From CAIKNB01 sp964415965 (lineage in GTDB: Bacteria; Patescibacteriota; Patescibacteriia; 2-12-FULL-60-25), in the NCBI GenBank assembly GCA_964415965.1, contig CAYQCK010000001.1:310001-374000 (forward strand): a DNA stretch of 64,000 nucleotides, written 5' to 3'. The notes below the pieces were generated by a model that was not told the DNA's origin, made no database searches, and saw nothing but the letters and a program-made list of their open reading frames with translations. The stretch's first letter is position 1, and every line of letters begins with the position of its first letter. Positions 1-9,424 of the stretch are shown piece after piece. The position numbers and the translations under genes are program-made.

Positions 1-1961
1 GCTATGACGACTACACCCGGCTTTTGCCCATCGCGACGTTGCCGCTCAACGAACCTGTGACCATCCGCGCCACGGTCAAGGAGATCAAGCAGGTCCCGAC
101 TTTCCGCCGGCGCATGGTCATCATGAAAGCCTTGTTGTCTGACGGCAGCGGCTCCATCCTCGCCACCTGGTTCAACCAGCCCTGGCTCAGCAAGCAGCTC
201 AAGCCGGGCGACGAGATATTCGTGTCCGGCAGCGTGACCATGCGGCCGCGCTTCGGCCGTGGTTTCACTTCGCCGCTCTGGGAACCGGCGAATTCGGAGA
301 CTGTCGCCGCCGCCTCTGTCGCGCCCGTCTATCCTTTGACCGGAGCCGTGACCCAAAAGACCTTGCGGCGGCTCATCAAGGCCGCGGTGACCGAAGCCGA
401 GATGCCTGAGGACTGGATTCCGGAAGGCTTGCTGGCCCGCGCCGGCGTCCCTAATCTCGCCGCCGCTTACCGCTTCGTCCATACGCCCGAATCCATCGAA
501 CAGGCCGAACAGGGCAGACGGCGTTTTGCTTTCGGCGAGCTCTTGGCCTATCAACTAGCCCTGCGCCTCGCTCGCCACGAGGCTGACGAGGCTGGGGCGC
601 CGCGCGTCGAGTTCGACGACGCCTTCGCCAAGAAATTCGTGGCCGGCTTGCCGTTCGAGCTCACGGCCGACCAGAAGAAAGCGGTCTGGGCCGCGGTCCA
701 GGATATGGAGAAAGCGCGACCCATGCGCCGCCTACTTCAGGGCGACGTGGGTAGCGGCAAGACGGCCGTGGCCATCATGCTTGCGGCCCTGGTCTGGCGT
801 TCCGGCCATTCGGCCGTGCTCATGGCGCCGACTGATCTGTTGGCCAAGCAGCATCTCGCCACCTTCCGGCGCTTCCTGGCGAGCCATCGCATCCCGTTCG
901 TCCTCATGACCTCCTCGGCCAAGACGCTGTACGAGGGGAACGAGGAGTACAGGCTCACGCCGAGCGAGGCGCGCGGCCGTCTGGCCCAAGGGCGCATCCT
1001 GGCCGTGGGCACGCACGCGCTCATCGAAAAAGGCCAGTGCCCGCTGGATCTCGCTTTGGCCGTCATCGACGAACAACACCGCTTCGGCGTGGAACAGCGC
1101 GAAGCGCTCATCGTGAACACGCGGCCTGACGGCAAGGTGCCGCACCTCCTCTCCATGAGCGCCACGCCCATCCCGCGTTCGCTCGCTTTGACCTTCCTGG
1201 GCGATCTGGAGGTCTCGGTCGTGAAAACCAAGCCGGTCGGCCGACGTCCGGTCGCGACCAAGGTCTGCGTCGGCGAGACGGGCCGCGAATACGCCTACGA
1301 ACTCATCCGACGCGAGGCCGCGCTCGGCCGTCGGGCATTCGTGGTCTGTCCGCTCATCGATCCGTCAGACGTCTCGGGCGCGAAAAGCGCGGAGGAAGAA
1401 GCGAAGCGCCTCGCTTCCGGTCCGCTTAAAGGCCTGCGTATCGGGCTCGTGCACGGCAAATTGCCGGCCAAAGATAAAGACGAGGAGATGCGCAAGTTCG
1501 TCCAGGGCGAATCCGACGTCCTGGTCGCGACGACGGTCGTCGAGGTCGGGGTCGACGTGCCCGAGGCCACGGTCATGCTCATCGAAGGCGCGGACCGCTT
1601 CGGTTTGGCCCAGCTCCACCAGCTGCGCGGCCGCGTTGGCCGATCGACCCTGCAGTCGCATTGCCTGCTCATCGCTTCCGAGGACCAAGGCGTGGCCGAG
1701 CGGCTCAAGGTTTTGGAACGCACCGACGACGGCTTCGAAGTCGCCGAAGCCGACCTTAAGCTGCGCGGATCCGGGAATCTCCTCGGTCTCCAGCAGAGCG
1801 GCCGCGACATCTTCAAGGCCGCGCGCTACAGCGACCTCGAGCTCATGGCCCTGGCGCGCGAGATTTCGTCCGAGTTGATTTCATCCGATCCGGAACTCGA
1901 AAAGCATCCGTCTTTGTTGAAACAGGTCATTGAGATGAGGGAGACGAGTCATCGGGAATAA
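1..1961 (+). CDS. recG: ATP-dependent DNA helicase RecG (5' end outside window)
   Basis: Branch-migration helicase that remodels stalled forks and Holliday junctions. The reading frame is already open at base 3 (YDDYTRLLPIATL), which matches the wedge/OB region of RecG, so the true start lies upstream and about 650 residues are visible. Seen: Walker A GDVGSGKT near base 740, the DExH-type box DEQHRFG near base 1068, the SATPIPRS helicase motif near base 1160, GRVGR near base 1630, and the C-terminal RecG signature around RGSGNLLGLQQSGRD near base 1765. It ends with TAA at 1959-1961 and converges on radA. Family assignment is secure; only the N-terminus is missing. Confidence 0.96.
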   Translation, partial: YDDYTRLLPIATLPLNEPVTIRATVKEIKQVPTFRRRMVIMKALLSDGSGSILATWFNQPWLSKQLKPGDEIFVSGSVTMRPRFGRGFTSPLWEPANSETVAAASVAPVYPLTGAVTQKTLRRLIKAAVTEAEMPEDWIPEGLLARAGVPNLAAAYRFVHTPESIEQAEQGRRRFAFGELLAYQLALRLARHEADEAGAPRVEFDDAFAKKFVAGLPFELTADQKKAVWAAVQDMEKARPMRRLLQGDVGSGKTAVAIMLAALVWRSGHSAVLMAPTDLLAKQHLATFRRFLASHRIPFVLMTSSAKTLYEGNEEYRLTPSEARGRLAQGRILAVGTHALIEKGQCPLDLALAVIDEQHRFGVEQREALIVNTRPDGKVPHLLSMSATPIPRSLALTFLGDLEVSVVKTKPVGRRPVATKVCVGETGREYAYELIRREAALGRRAFVVCPLIDPSDVSGAKSAEEEAKRLASGPLKGLRIGLVHGKLPAKDKDEEMRKFVQGESDVLVATTVVEVGVDVPEATVMLIEGADRFGLAQLHQLRGRVGRSTLQSHCLLIASEDQGVAERLKVLERTDDGFEVAEADLKLRGSGNLLGLQQSGRDIFKAARYSDLELMALAREISSELISSDPELEKHPSLLKQVIEMRETSHRE

Positions 1962-1972
1962 AGACCTCCAAT

Positions 1973-2096
1973 CTACTTTTGTGACCAAAAGTAGCAAAAG
2001 TCCTGGGGGTCCGCGATGCCGCTCTCGGTGTCGCCGATGTTCGTTATCCCGCGGTCCACGCTTGGCGCGGACCCCCAGGCCCCCGTGTCACTTGCG
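1973..2096 (+). repeat. 124-bp structured dispersed repeat, copy A
   Basis: Begins with the hairpin CTACTTTTGTGACCAAAAGTAG and ends CACTTGCG. The inner arms GGGGGTCCGCG and CGCGGACCCCC are perfect complements. A second copy lies in inverted orientation at 63415-63537. The two copies differ at several positions, and inside the outer stem the differences are compensatory (GCG/CGC here, ATG/CAT there). No ORF. It sits just after the recG stop. Function unknown; a small mobile repeat or structured RNA is possible. Confidence 0.85.
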
Positions 2097-2118
2097 TAGT
2101 GGGGGGGTCGTGAATAAG

Positions 2119-2158
<40 letters not shown>

Positions 2159-2169
2159 GAATTCGATGG

Positions 2170-3528
2170 TCAGAACAATCCGATTATCTTCAACGCCTCA
2201 GCCAAAGTCGAGGCTTCTTTTACTTCTAGTCCTTCCGGCGGTTTTCCTCCCTGCCGTTTGGGTACGATGGCGGTTTTGAAGCCCATGCGTTGGAGTTCTT
2301 TGAGGCGGAATTCAGGCAAGGAAACCGGGCGCAGCTCGCCTCCGAGGCCGATTTCACCGATGAGCGCGGTGCGCGGGTCGAGGGGGATGTTCTTGGTCGC
2401 GCTGGCGATGGCCGCAGCGAGGCCCAGGTCAACACTCGGGTCGCGGGCATCGATGCCGCCGGCCGCGTTGGCGTAGACGTCCTTGTCCAAGGCGTTGATG
2501 CCGGCGCGCCGTCCCAGCACGGCCAAAAGCATGCCGAGGCGCGCCGGATCGATGCCGGTCGCCCGGCGCACCGGGGTGCCGTAGCCGGCGGAGGAGACCA
2601 GGGCTTGGACCTCGATGAGGAGCGGCCGGTGGCCTTCGATGAGGCAGGTCACGGCCGAACCGGGCACGCCCTGGGCGCGGTCGCGGATGAGTTCGCTCGA
2701 AGGATCCTCGACGATTTCCAGTCCGCGTTCGGTCATGGCCAGGAGCGCCACCTCGTCCGTCGGCCCGAAGCGGTGTTTGAGGGCGCGGAGTATCCGATGC
2801 CGGTGTTCGCGGTCGCCTTCGAGGAATAGCACGGTGTCGACGAGGTGTTCGAGCACGCGCGGTCCGGCCACGTCGCCGTCTTTCGTCACCTGGCCGACCA
2901 GGATGACCGGCGCATGCACGGTTTTGGCCGCCTCGGTCACGAGCGCGGCCGAGGCTTTGACCTGGTTGACGCTGCCGGCCTCGCCGTTGGCTTGCGGCGC
3001 GCGCAGCGATTGTACCGAATCGATGATGGTCAGTTCCGGTTTTTCTTTCTCGACGGTCGCGGCCACGACTGAAGCGTCGGTCGCATCCAGGAAGAACAGC
3101 GAGGAGGGGAGGGCGGCGGCCAGCCTTTCGAGACGGCGATGGATCTGCGACGGCGATTCCTCGCCGGTCACGTAGGCGACACGTTTGCCCTGCGTCGCTT
3201 GGGCCAGGGCCGCTTGGGCCAGGAGCGTGGATTTGCCGACGCCGGGTTCGCCGGCCAGGAGCGTCACCGAACCGGCGACCAGGCCGCCGCCCAGGACGTC
3301 GTCCAGGGGTTTGAGGCCGGTGGTCTTCGTCTCGGCTTTGGCCGGAGCTTCGTCCTTGAAGGATTTCAGCGTCCCCGGTTTGCCGACCGGACGTTTGTCG
3401 GCGGAAGTCGCCGCCACGGGTCCGTCGTCTTCCTTCAGGCTTCCCCAGGTTCCGCATTCCGAACACCGCCCGGACCATTTAGGCAGTTGGGCGTCGCAGT
3501 TCGTGCAGGTGAAAATCTGTTTCGGCAT
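2170..3528 (-). CDS. radA: DNA repair protein RadA
   Basis: RecA-like ATPase that promotes branch migration in recombination. Domains in order: N-terminal C4 zinc finger (C8, C11, C22, C25), RecA-like core with Walker A GEPGVGKS at 93-100, and a C-terminal Lon-protease-like domain. The RadA signature normally read as KNRFG is KHRFG here (251-255), an Asn-to-His change. The 452-aa length is normal. It is the last gene of the long minus-strand run; its start is 20 bp from the stop of the preceding gene, so it is probably co-transcribed with it. Confidence 0.96.
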   Translation of the reverse strand: MPKQIFTCTNCDAQLPKWSGRCSECGTWGSLKEDDGPVAATSADKRPVGKPGTLKSFKDEAPAKAETKTTGLKPLDDVLGGGLVAGSVTLLAGEPGVGKSTLLAQAALAQATQGKRVAYVTGEESPSQIHRRLERLAAALPSSLFFLDATDASVVAATVEKEKPELTIIDSVQSLRAPQANGEAGSVNQVKASAALVTEAAKTVHAPVILVGQVTKDGDVAGPRVLEHLVDTVLFLEGDREHRHRILRALKHRFGPTDEVALLAMTERGLEIVEDPSSELIRDRAQGVPGSAVTCLIEGHRPLLIEVQALVSSAGYGTPVRRATGIDPARLGMLLAVLGRRAGINALDKDVYANAAGGIDARDPSVDLGLAAAIASATKNIPLDPRTALIGEIGLGGELRPVSLPEFRLKELQRMGFKTAIVPKRQGGKPPEGLEVKEASTLAEALKIIGLF

Positions 3529-3548
3529 CCGGATGTCGCCAGTTCCGG

Positions 3549-5588
3549 CTATTGGCCGGCTTGCTTTTGGGCCTGTTCATCCCAGTCCCTGCTCATACGT
3601 AACATGCCTCCGGTGCTTTTTTCAATAGCCTTGATGTAACCCTCATAATCCGGCGTGTCCTTGGCGCTCGTGTTGCGTTTAAGGCATTTTGTCCTGTCCG
3701 CATTCCATTCGATGCATGGGTATTGGTACTGCATGGCCCTGACTTTCCTGTCGTACGAGGTCTGCATCAGGCGAGCTTCGAGTTCGAGGTCGCGCTTGCA
3801 TTTGGTCGAATCCTTCGAGCCGCACAGGCAGTTGCGTTCGATGATGGCGGCGAGGAGCGGGCCCTTGTCGACGGCGCTCGCGTAAGTGCTGGCGCCGATG
3901 CAATAGGCGAATTTGTAGACGCTGTCGTTGTAGGGCAGGCAATACCTCACGGTCTTCAGGTGGGAGCGCAGGAAAGAGTGGGCGTCATTGTATTTGATGC
4001 TGCATTGGACCGAAGGCCAAGTAACGTTGACCGCGGTGCCGTCTTCGAGCTTGGCCGGACCCGAATTGGTGGACGGATCCGCATAGCAATTGTTGCCGCA
4101 ATTCCTCCAGCTGTTCTGATTGGACGATTGGCAGATGCTCATGCAGGTCGGGCCGCCGTCCCCTTTGTTGTTTTTGTAGATGTTCGGTCCGGCATTAGGG
4201 TCGCTGCAGCCGTTCAGGGCGACCTTCTTGCCGTCGCCCAGCCATCCGGGGAAGAAAGCCGGATTGACGCAGGAATCTGCCGGGATCGCGGTCCTCGGGC
4301 AGGCCATGCCGCCGAAATTGAAGTATTGGATGCCGGGCTGGCGCCCGCAGGTCTTCATGTTGCCGAAGAGGTTCAGGACCACGCATTTCGGATTCGGGGC
4401 TTCGGTCATCATTTGGGCCATGAGGACGCCTGCCGGAACGCCGGTCAAAGACTGCTCCTCGAGATACGCCTTGATCACCTCCGCGTTCAGCCGCTGGGCT
4501 CCGCTGGCGATGGTCAGGTCGCCTTGCGGACGCTTTATCGATATTTTCCCAAGGACGGTTTTCGCCGCGCTGTTGAACGCCGGATCCCGTCCCGGGCAAT
4601 CCTTGGGGATGGTCAGGTCGGTCGGGTATCTGGCGGTCGAAGGTGGCGGTACGTACTCGTCTGGGGTTTCGACCGCTTGGCCGACGGCGCCCTCAGGGCC
4701 GCCAGCGCCCAATTGTCCGTTTTTGATGGTGTCGGCGGAACGCGGATCGGGAATTTGGGACGGATCCCCGGTGACTGCCGCGCCGGCCGCGACATTGGCT
4801 GCTTGGCCGGCCCGCGGTTGGATTCCGATGTCCCGCATGGTTTGGGGCGCTTCCTCGTTCGCGCCCATGTAGTCATTGAACGGATCCGGTTTGACGCGCT
4901 CCAGGCCGAGAGGCTTCAGGGCGGTCGTCTGCGGATTGACGATGTTCAGCAGCATGTACGCGCTCAACATGAGCACCAGGCCGATGATCGCGTCGAAGAT
5001 GACCGACTTGCCGCGGCTGACGCTGGCCATCGATTGCCCGAGGATATACAGGAAACCGCCGTAGATGATCATCACGGCGGCGGCGACCATGGTGGCGCCC
5101 ATCATGTACTTGTAGAGCGCGCTGATGAACTGCCCGAGGAAGGGGAGTTGGACCTTTTGGATGAAGCCCTCCTGTTTCGCCCCCAGTTCCATGCCGTAGG
5201 TGAGTCCAGGTATCTTGACGTTCTGCTGCGGGACCACCGGCAGGAATTCGACGATGGTATCCACCGCGCCGACCGTGAGCGGCGCTTTGAACGACGCTAC
5301 GTCCTGGGGAGCGGTCGGGCAGACCCCCGAACCTCCAGAAACGATAGCCTTGCACTGGGTGTCGTTCAAGGGGCTGCAGGTATAGGAATTCGGGATTTTT
5401 TTCGCCAGGCCGCTGCAGTCGTTGGTCTGCGGGTCGGTCAGGCAGACTTTGTCGTTCGCTTGGGCGCACAGGCAGCAATTCGCCGCTTGGGCGATTTCGG
5501 CGAAACCCACAGTCAGTACCGAAAGGTAAACGGCCAGTATGAACTTGGCGATACTCCGTTTTCCCTGGTCGTGGTTCGGTCTGGGCAT
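3549..5588 (-). CDS. secreted Cys-rich VirB2/TrbC-like protein with glucosaminidase-like domain
   Basis: Signal peptide about 1-35 (cleavage near AQA), then a Cys-rich segment opening NCCLC, an IPGL motif near 127, and two membrane helices at about 162-184 and 198-217 with the core IIYGGFLYILG...NP. This two-helix module is shared with the next two upstream genes and resembles VirB2/TrbC pilins. Residues about 360-435 (SLTGVPAGVLMAQMMTE, then YFNFGG) resemble the fold of glucosaminidase/lysozyme-type peptidoglycan hydrolases, with E396 as candidate catalytic acid. The remaining C-terminus is Cys-rich. It lies 3 nt after the preceding gene. The pilin-like module is clear; the enzymatic domain is inference. 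Confidence 0.7.
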   Translation of the reverse strand: MPRPNHDQGKRSIAKFILAVYLSVLTVGFAEIAQAANCCLCAQANDKVCLTDPQTNDCSGLAKKIPNSYTCSPLNDTQCKAIVSGGSGVCPTAPQDVASFKAPLTVGAVDTIVEFLPVVPQQNVKIPGLTYGMELGAKQEGFIQKVQLPFLGQFISALYKYMMGATMVAAAVMIIYGGFLYILGQSMASVSRGKSVIFDAIIGLVLMLSAYMLLNIVNPQTTALKPLGLERVKPDPFNDYMGANEEAPQTMRDIGIQPRAGQAANVAAGAAVTGDPSQIPDPRSADTIKNGQLGAGGPEGAVGQAVETPDEYVPPPSTARYPTDLTIPKDCPGRDPAFNSAAKTVLGKISIKRPQGDLTIASGAQRLNAEVIKAYLEEQSLTGVPAGVLMAQMMTEAPNPKCVVLNLFGNMKTCGRQPGIQYFNFGGMACPRTAIPADSCVNPAFFPGWLGDGKKVALNGCSDPNAGPNIYKNNKGDGGPTCMSICQSSNQNSWRNCGNNCYADPSTNSGPAKLEDGTAVNVTWPSVQCSIKYNDAHSFLRSHLKTVRYCLPYNDSVYKFAYCIGASTYASAVDKGPLLAAIIERNCLCGSKDSTKCKRDLELEARLMQTSYDRKVRAMQYQYPCIEWNADRTKCLKRNTSAKDTPDYEGYIKAIEKSTGGMLRMSRDWDEQAQKQAGQ

Positions 5589-5591
5589 AAG

Positions 5592-7679
5592 TTATTGGTT
5601 CTTCTTGCAGTCGCTCCGGCTGCCTCCTTTGACGCAGGACCAGCCCTTGGCGCACTGCTCGTCATTTTGGCAGGGCATGGCAGGATTGTTAAGTCTCGTC
5701 TTATGGCAGGCTCCTTGCATGCCGCAGCTGTTCTTGCCCCACTGGCTGGCGGATGCGTCCCAGAAGGCACACTGGCAGATCTCGTCATCGGCGCATTCGC
5801 TCTTGGTCTCGCAGCCGACGAAGTTGTAGGGCCTGGCTACGGCGACGTTCTGGGTGCCTTGGTCGTACCACCATTTGATGTATTTGAGCATGGCTTCGCC
5901 CTCGGTCGGCAGTTTCGGCGTCGCCTTCATGCCCGTGATGACGCCTTTCAGCCCCGGCACGGTATAGCCGTTCTGCCCTTCCGGGATCATGTCCCGCGGC
6001 CCGCCGCCGCCCATCTCGAAAATCTCGAAGGGGACGTCTGCCCGGCCGCCGGTATACATGAAGATGTGGATGGGGCGGTCGACCGTGATGATGTCCCCGA
6101 ATTTGAAGTTGCCGTTCCCGCCGGGCGACGAGGCGCGCAGTTGTTTGACGAAATCGTCGTAGCTCTTTGCCCCATAGACCGGGAAGTCCGGGCCTTTCCC
6201 TCGGCCCGCCCACATCGTGTAATGGGTCAGCGGTCTGGAGGTCACTGCGCCGGCGCATTCGTAGATGGACAAGGCGGTGCCTCCGCAATCCGAACCGAAC
6301 CAGCCGTTCTCGTTCAGCCGATCGACCAATTCCTTGTTGTAGATGCTTTTCGCCTGGAGGTAGCAGCTGCCGCGCGACGGGAACTGCCCGCTGCAGCCAC
6401 CGGGTGCCGGGACGTAGGCGTAAGGGGCGCACTTTTCGCTGGGTTTGCAGACGTCGCCCGTCTGGTTCTTGAAGCATTCGGCCCTGTCGTAATTGGCGAT
6501 GCAGCTCCCGTCCCAGACGCCGGGGTTTGAGGCCGCATTGGTGTAGCCGGTATGGGCGCTCAGGAAGTTGAGGATGAATGGGGTATCCGATGCGCCGGCC
6601 ACCGCCTTCGAGCCGTTCCAGTAGCCGCCTCGCAGGTAGATGCAGGCCTTTTCGTTGATGCAGATTTTCTTGAATCCCAGGACCGCCCTGACCAAGAGCG
6701 AGATTTTTTCGTCGTAGGTTTTTGCCTTGGAGGCAGCCGCTTTGGAGGTGCAGTAGGCGCGCAACCTTTGGGCCGGGGTGCCCGGCGGCTCCACCACGTC
6801 GGCGATGGTCCCGCTCGCCCCATCCGGGGGTACGCCGCCTTGCGGCACGACCGTCACCTGGGTGGCCGAAGGTAGCGATCCACCCATCCCGTTTATGGGC
6901 ACGTTCAGCTGTTGGTTCTGCTCCATCGACGGCTCGAACGAGAAGCCGATCGTCATCATCAGCTTCTCCATCATCGTCTGTTTGGCCGGCATGATGGCCA
7001 GGGGCTTCGGCTGGACCGTGGCCGGATTGACCATGTAGAGGAGGGAATAGGCACTCAGGACCAGCAGCAGGCCGATCGTGGCGTCGATTATCTTCTCTTT
7101 GCCGCTGGATATCGAGGGCATTGAACCGCCGAGGATATATAGGAATCCGCCGTAGACTATCATCAAAGCGGCGACCACGACCGCGAGGCCGATCGAGAAA
7201 TTATAGAAAGCGGATACGTATTGGGCCAAGAACGGAACGCTGATCTTACCGTCGACCAGCTTGGCCGCGGAGAGCTGCAGGCCCGGCACATTGGTCGAGA
7301 TGGACGGTATGTCGAACTTCTTGATGGTCTGCTGTTCTTCCGGCGTGATGATTTCGCCCTGTGTCCCGGCGCTCGCTTTGGGGTCATACAGTGCGGCTTC
7401 GGCTTTTTCCGCGCAGAAGCCGCCGTTTCCGATCGGTTTGCACTCGGCGTCGGCGAACGACCCCGCATCGCAAGACATGCCGGCCAATTTCGGATATTTA
7501 ACGGTCAGGTTCGGAGGACAGGCGTCCTCTTTGACGAGAAGGCAGATGTTCTTGCTCGTCTCTCCGGCGGGATGGCATTTGCAGCAGGCGGCCTCGGCCT
7601 GATACGGGAAAGCCGCCAGGCAGAAGATGGCGTTCAGGCCGGCTATGGCGAGTATCTTGGCGAGGAGGGTGCTGCGCAT
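5592..7679 (-). CDS. secreted Cys-rich VirB2/TrbC-like protein with NlpC/P60-like domain
   Basis: Second of three paralogues. I chose ATG at 7679 (MRSTLLAK), 4 nt after the stop of the preceding gene, because it opens a clean signal peptide; an in-frame ATG at 7700 would overlap that gene. After the signal peptide come CCKC and further Cys residues, then two membrane helices around IVYGGFLYILGGS and LLLVLSAYSLLYMVNP. Residues about 460-560 contain WFGSDCGGTALSIYECAG and FGDIITVDRPIHIFMYTGG, the Cys then Gly-Asp...His pattern of NlpC/P60 or CHAP peptidases (candidate C465, H538). The C-terminus holds CxxDxxC-type Cys clusters. Probably an anchored peptidoglycan-cutting or surface protein. Confidence 0.7.
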   Translation of the reverse strand: MRSTLLAKILAIAGLNAIFCLAAFPYQAEAACCKCHPAGETSKNICLLVKEDACPPNLTVKYPKLAGMSCDAGSFADAECKPIGNGGFCAEKAEAALYDPKASAGTQGEIITPEEQQTIKKFDIPSISTNVPGLQLSAAKLVDGKISVPFLAQYVSAFYNFSIGLAVVVAALMIVYGGFLYILGGSMPSISSGKEKIIDATIGLLLVLSAYSLLYMVNPATVQPKPLAIMPAKQTMMEKLMMTIGFSFEPSMEQNQQLNVPINGMGGSLPSATQVTVVPQGGVPPDGASGTIADVVEPPGTPAQRLRAYCTSKAAASKAKTYDEKISLLVRAVLGFKKICINEKACIYLRGGYWNGSKAVAGASDTPFILNFLSAHTGYTNAASNPGVWDGSCIANYDRAECFKNQTGDVCKPSEKCAPYAYVPAPGGCSGQFPSRGSCYLQAKSIYNKELVDRLNENGWFGSDCGGTALSIYECAGAVTSRPLTHYTMWAGRGKGPDFPVYGAKSYDDFVKQLRASSPGGNGNFKFGDIITVDRPIHIFMYTGGRADVPFEIFEMGGGGPRDMIPEGQNGYTVPGLKGVITGMKATPKLPTEGEAMLKYIKWWYDQGTQNVAVARPYNFVGCETKSECADDEICQCAFWDASASQWGKNSCGMQGACHKTRLNNPAMPCQNDEQCAKGWSCVKGGSRSDCKKNQ

Positions 7680-7683
7680 AGCT

Positions 7684-9420
7684 TCACCACTGGGGTACAT
7701 AGACCGTAAACTTCATGTTTTCGAATCTCTTGCCGGCGAAATAATCCTTGACGCTGGTGACGGTCTTGATGCCGCCGCCGAATTTCGACTCGGGTTCGCC
7801 GAAGAACCCCGGCCTGACCGTGATGCTGGGTGAGGTGTAGCCGCCCCCGCCGCCCATGCCTCCGACCTCGAATATCTCGAATCCGACGCCCAGGCCGCCG
7901 GTATAGGTCACCTGGTGGACCGAGGTGATGATGTGCGAACCCGGCGCGACTTCCCCGGAAGCGATGGCGGCGAAGAGCGCTTCGCTGCCATCGTAGGTCA
8001 TGATTTTGGTGCTTTTCGACGGTCCGATGCCAACCACGTTCAGCGGGAACCAGGCGAAGGAGCACTGGTTCGTGAAGATATCGAAACAATTGGCGACCTT
8101 GAGATAGGTGTTGTTGTAGACCTCCAGGGTCGCGTTCAGGCAGGGTATCAGCCGCGGCTTGTTTTTGGGGTTGGCGAAATATTTGGCGAGGGCGGAAGTC
8201 CCTTTGGGCAAATCCGTTCCGCAGTTTTCCGGGGCCAACATGGCTTCAGACCGCCATTTCTTCACGTTGTACATCTGCTCGATTATCCACCATCGGAAGT
8301 AGAAAGTCTCGACCTTTTTCGGGTCGGTGAACGGCTTTATCGGCTTGTGGTTTTCGATGCCCCTGGAGTAGAACGTGCCGGTTTTGCTGGCTGCGACGAT
8401 GGCTTTCAGGACCTCGGCCAGCCCTTCTTTGCTCTTCGGCTTCCCTGCGCCGGCCGCCATGACGGCCTTGTATGAGCCGGATTTGCCCGACACGAGCTGC
8501 AGCTGGTCGCAGCCAGCCGGCCATAGTCTCTTGCCTTGGCTGTCGGTGGCCCATTCTCCTTCGGCTGGCGCCGCGGTTCCTACCTGTCCATTCCCTCCGG
8601 CGCCCAAAGCTGCTGCGGCTTGGGCTGCCGCGGCTTGGGCCGCGGCCGAGTCGGGCGGGGTCGTGGCCACGTCTCCTCCGTCGAGTCGGGCGAGCCACTC
8701 GTCGTCGTATTTGGTGACGCGGATGTTCAGGGGTTTGAGCTCGATGACCGCCGGGTTGATGGCGTAAAGCAAAGTATAGGAGGCGAGGAACAGCACGAGA
8801 CCGACGAGGGCGTCCTGGATCTTCTCCTTGCCGTTCTTGACCGACTGGACCGAGCCGCCAAGGATATACAGCATGCCCCCATATACGACCATCAGGGCGG
8901 CCACGACGATTACGGCACCGGACAGGAAGCGATACAGGGCCGAGATGTATTGGCCGATATACGGCAAGCTGACGTAGCCCGAACTCTCGGTGATTCCGAC
9001 GTCGTAAGCGAGGCCCGGGACCTCGATGTTCGGTTTGGGCGTGGTCGGGGTGAAGGGTGCGCGCACGCCTTCTTTTTTGGCCCTTTCGACTCCGACGGCG
9101 GCCGTGGCTTGGCCGACGTTGCCGACCGTGGCGCAGATGCCTCCGTCGGCGATGGTTTTGCACTGGCCGGCCGGGACCGGGGTCGGATCGCATTTGATGC
9201 TGATCGTGCCGCTGCTGTCGCCAGCGGATTTCATGGCGTTCGTGCAGTCTGTCCCGGATATGTTGACGCACATGAAGCTGGCGGGGTCTTCCATCGTGCA
9301 TTTGCAGCAGGTCGCTGGCGTGCTGGCGGCTTCGGCAACAACCGATATATGCAACAAACCCGCTAGGCTAAGCAGGCTGATGGCGACGCCGCGCGTCATG
9401 ACGTTGGATCCCGCCTTCAT
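7684..9420 (-). CDS. secreted Cys-rich VirB2/TrbC-like protein with degenerate NlpC-like domain
   Basis: Third paralogue and first of the three to be transcribed. Signal peptide to about residue 33 (AEAAS), CCKC motif, Cys-rich lumenal part, IPYIGQYISALYR-like approach to two membrane helices (VVYGGMLYILGGS and LVLFLASYTLLYAINP), then an Ala-rich linker. The C-terminal half aligns by eye with the NlpC-like half of the neighbour: HIITSVHQVTYTGG...FEIFEVGGMG matches DIITVDRPIHIFMYTGG...FEIFEMGGGG. The Cys position is less clear (VANCFDIF), so catalysis is doubtful. Start at 9420; MTRGVAIS at 9399 is an alternative. Confidence 0.7.
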   Translation of the reverse strand: MKAGSNVMTRGVAISLLSLAGLLHISVVAEAASTPATCCKCTMEDPASFMCVNISGTDCTNAMKSAGDSSGTISIKCDPTPVPAGQCKTIADGGICATVGNVGQATAAVGVERAKKEGVRAPFTPTTPKPNIEVPGLAYDVGITESSGYVSLPYIGQYISALYRFLSGAVIVVAALMVVYGGMLYILGGSVQSVKNGKEKIQDALVGLVLFLASYTLLYAINPAVIELKPLNIRVTKYDDEWLARLDGGDVATTPPDSAAAQAAAAQAAAALGAGGNGQVGTAAPAEGEWATDSQGKRLWPAGCDQLQLVSGKSGSYKAVMAAGAGKPKSKEGLAEVLKAIVAASKTGTFYSRGIENHKPIKPFTDPKKVETFYFRWWIIEQMYNVKKWRSEAMLAPENCGTDLPKGTSALAKYFANPKNKPRLIPCLNATLEVYNNTYLKVANCFDIFTNQCSFAWFPLNVVGIGPSKSTKIMTYDGSEALFAAIASGEVAPGSHIITSVHQVTYTGGLGVGFEIFEVGGMGGGGGYTSPSITVRPGFFGEPESKFGGGIKTVTSVKDYFAGKRFENMKFTVYVPQW

Positions 9421-9424
9421 GGGT

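Noticed and set aside
3723..6530. 935-codon open frame on plus
   Set aside because: Antisense to two clearly coding secreted proteins; composition and lack of motifs mark it as a GC-driven shadow.
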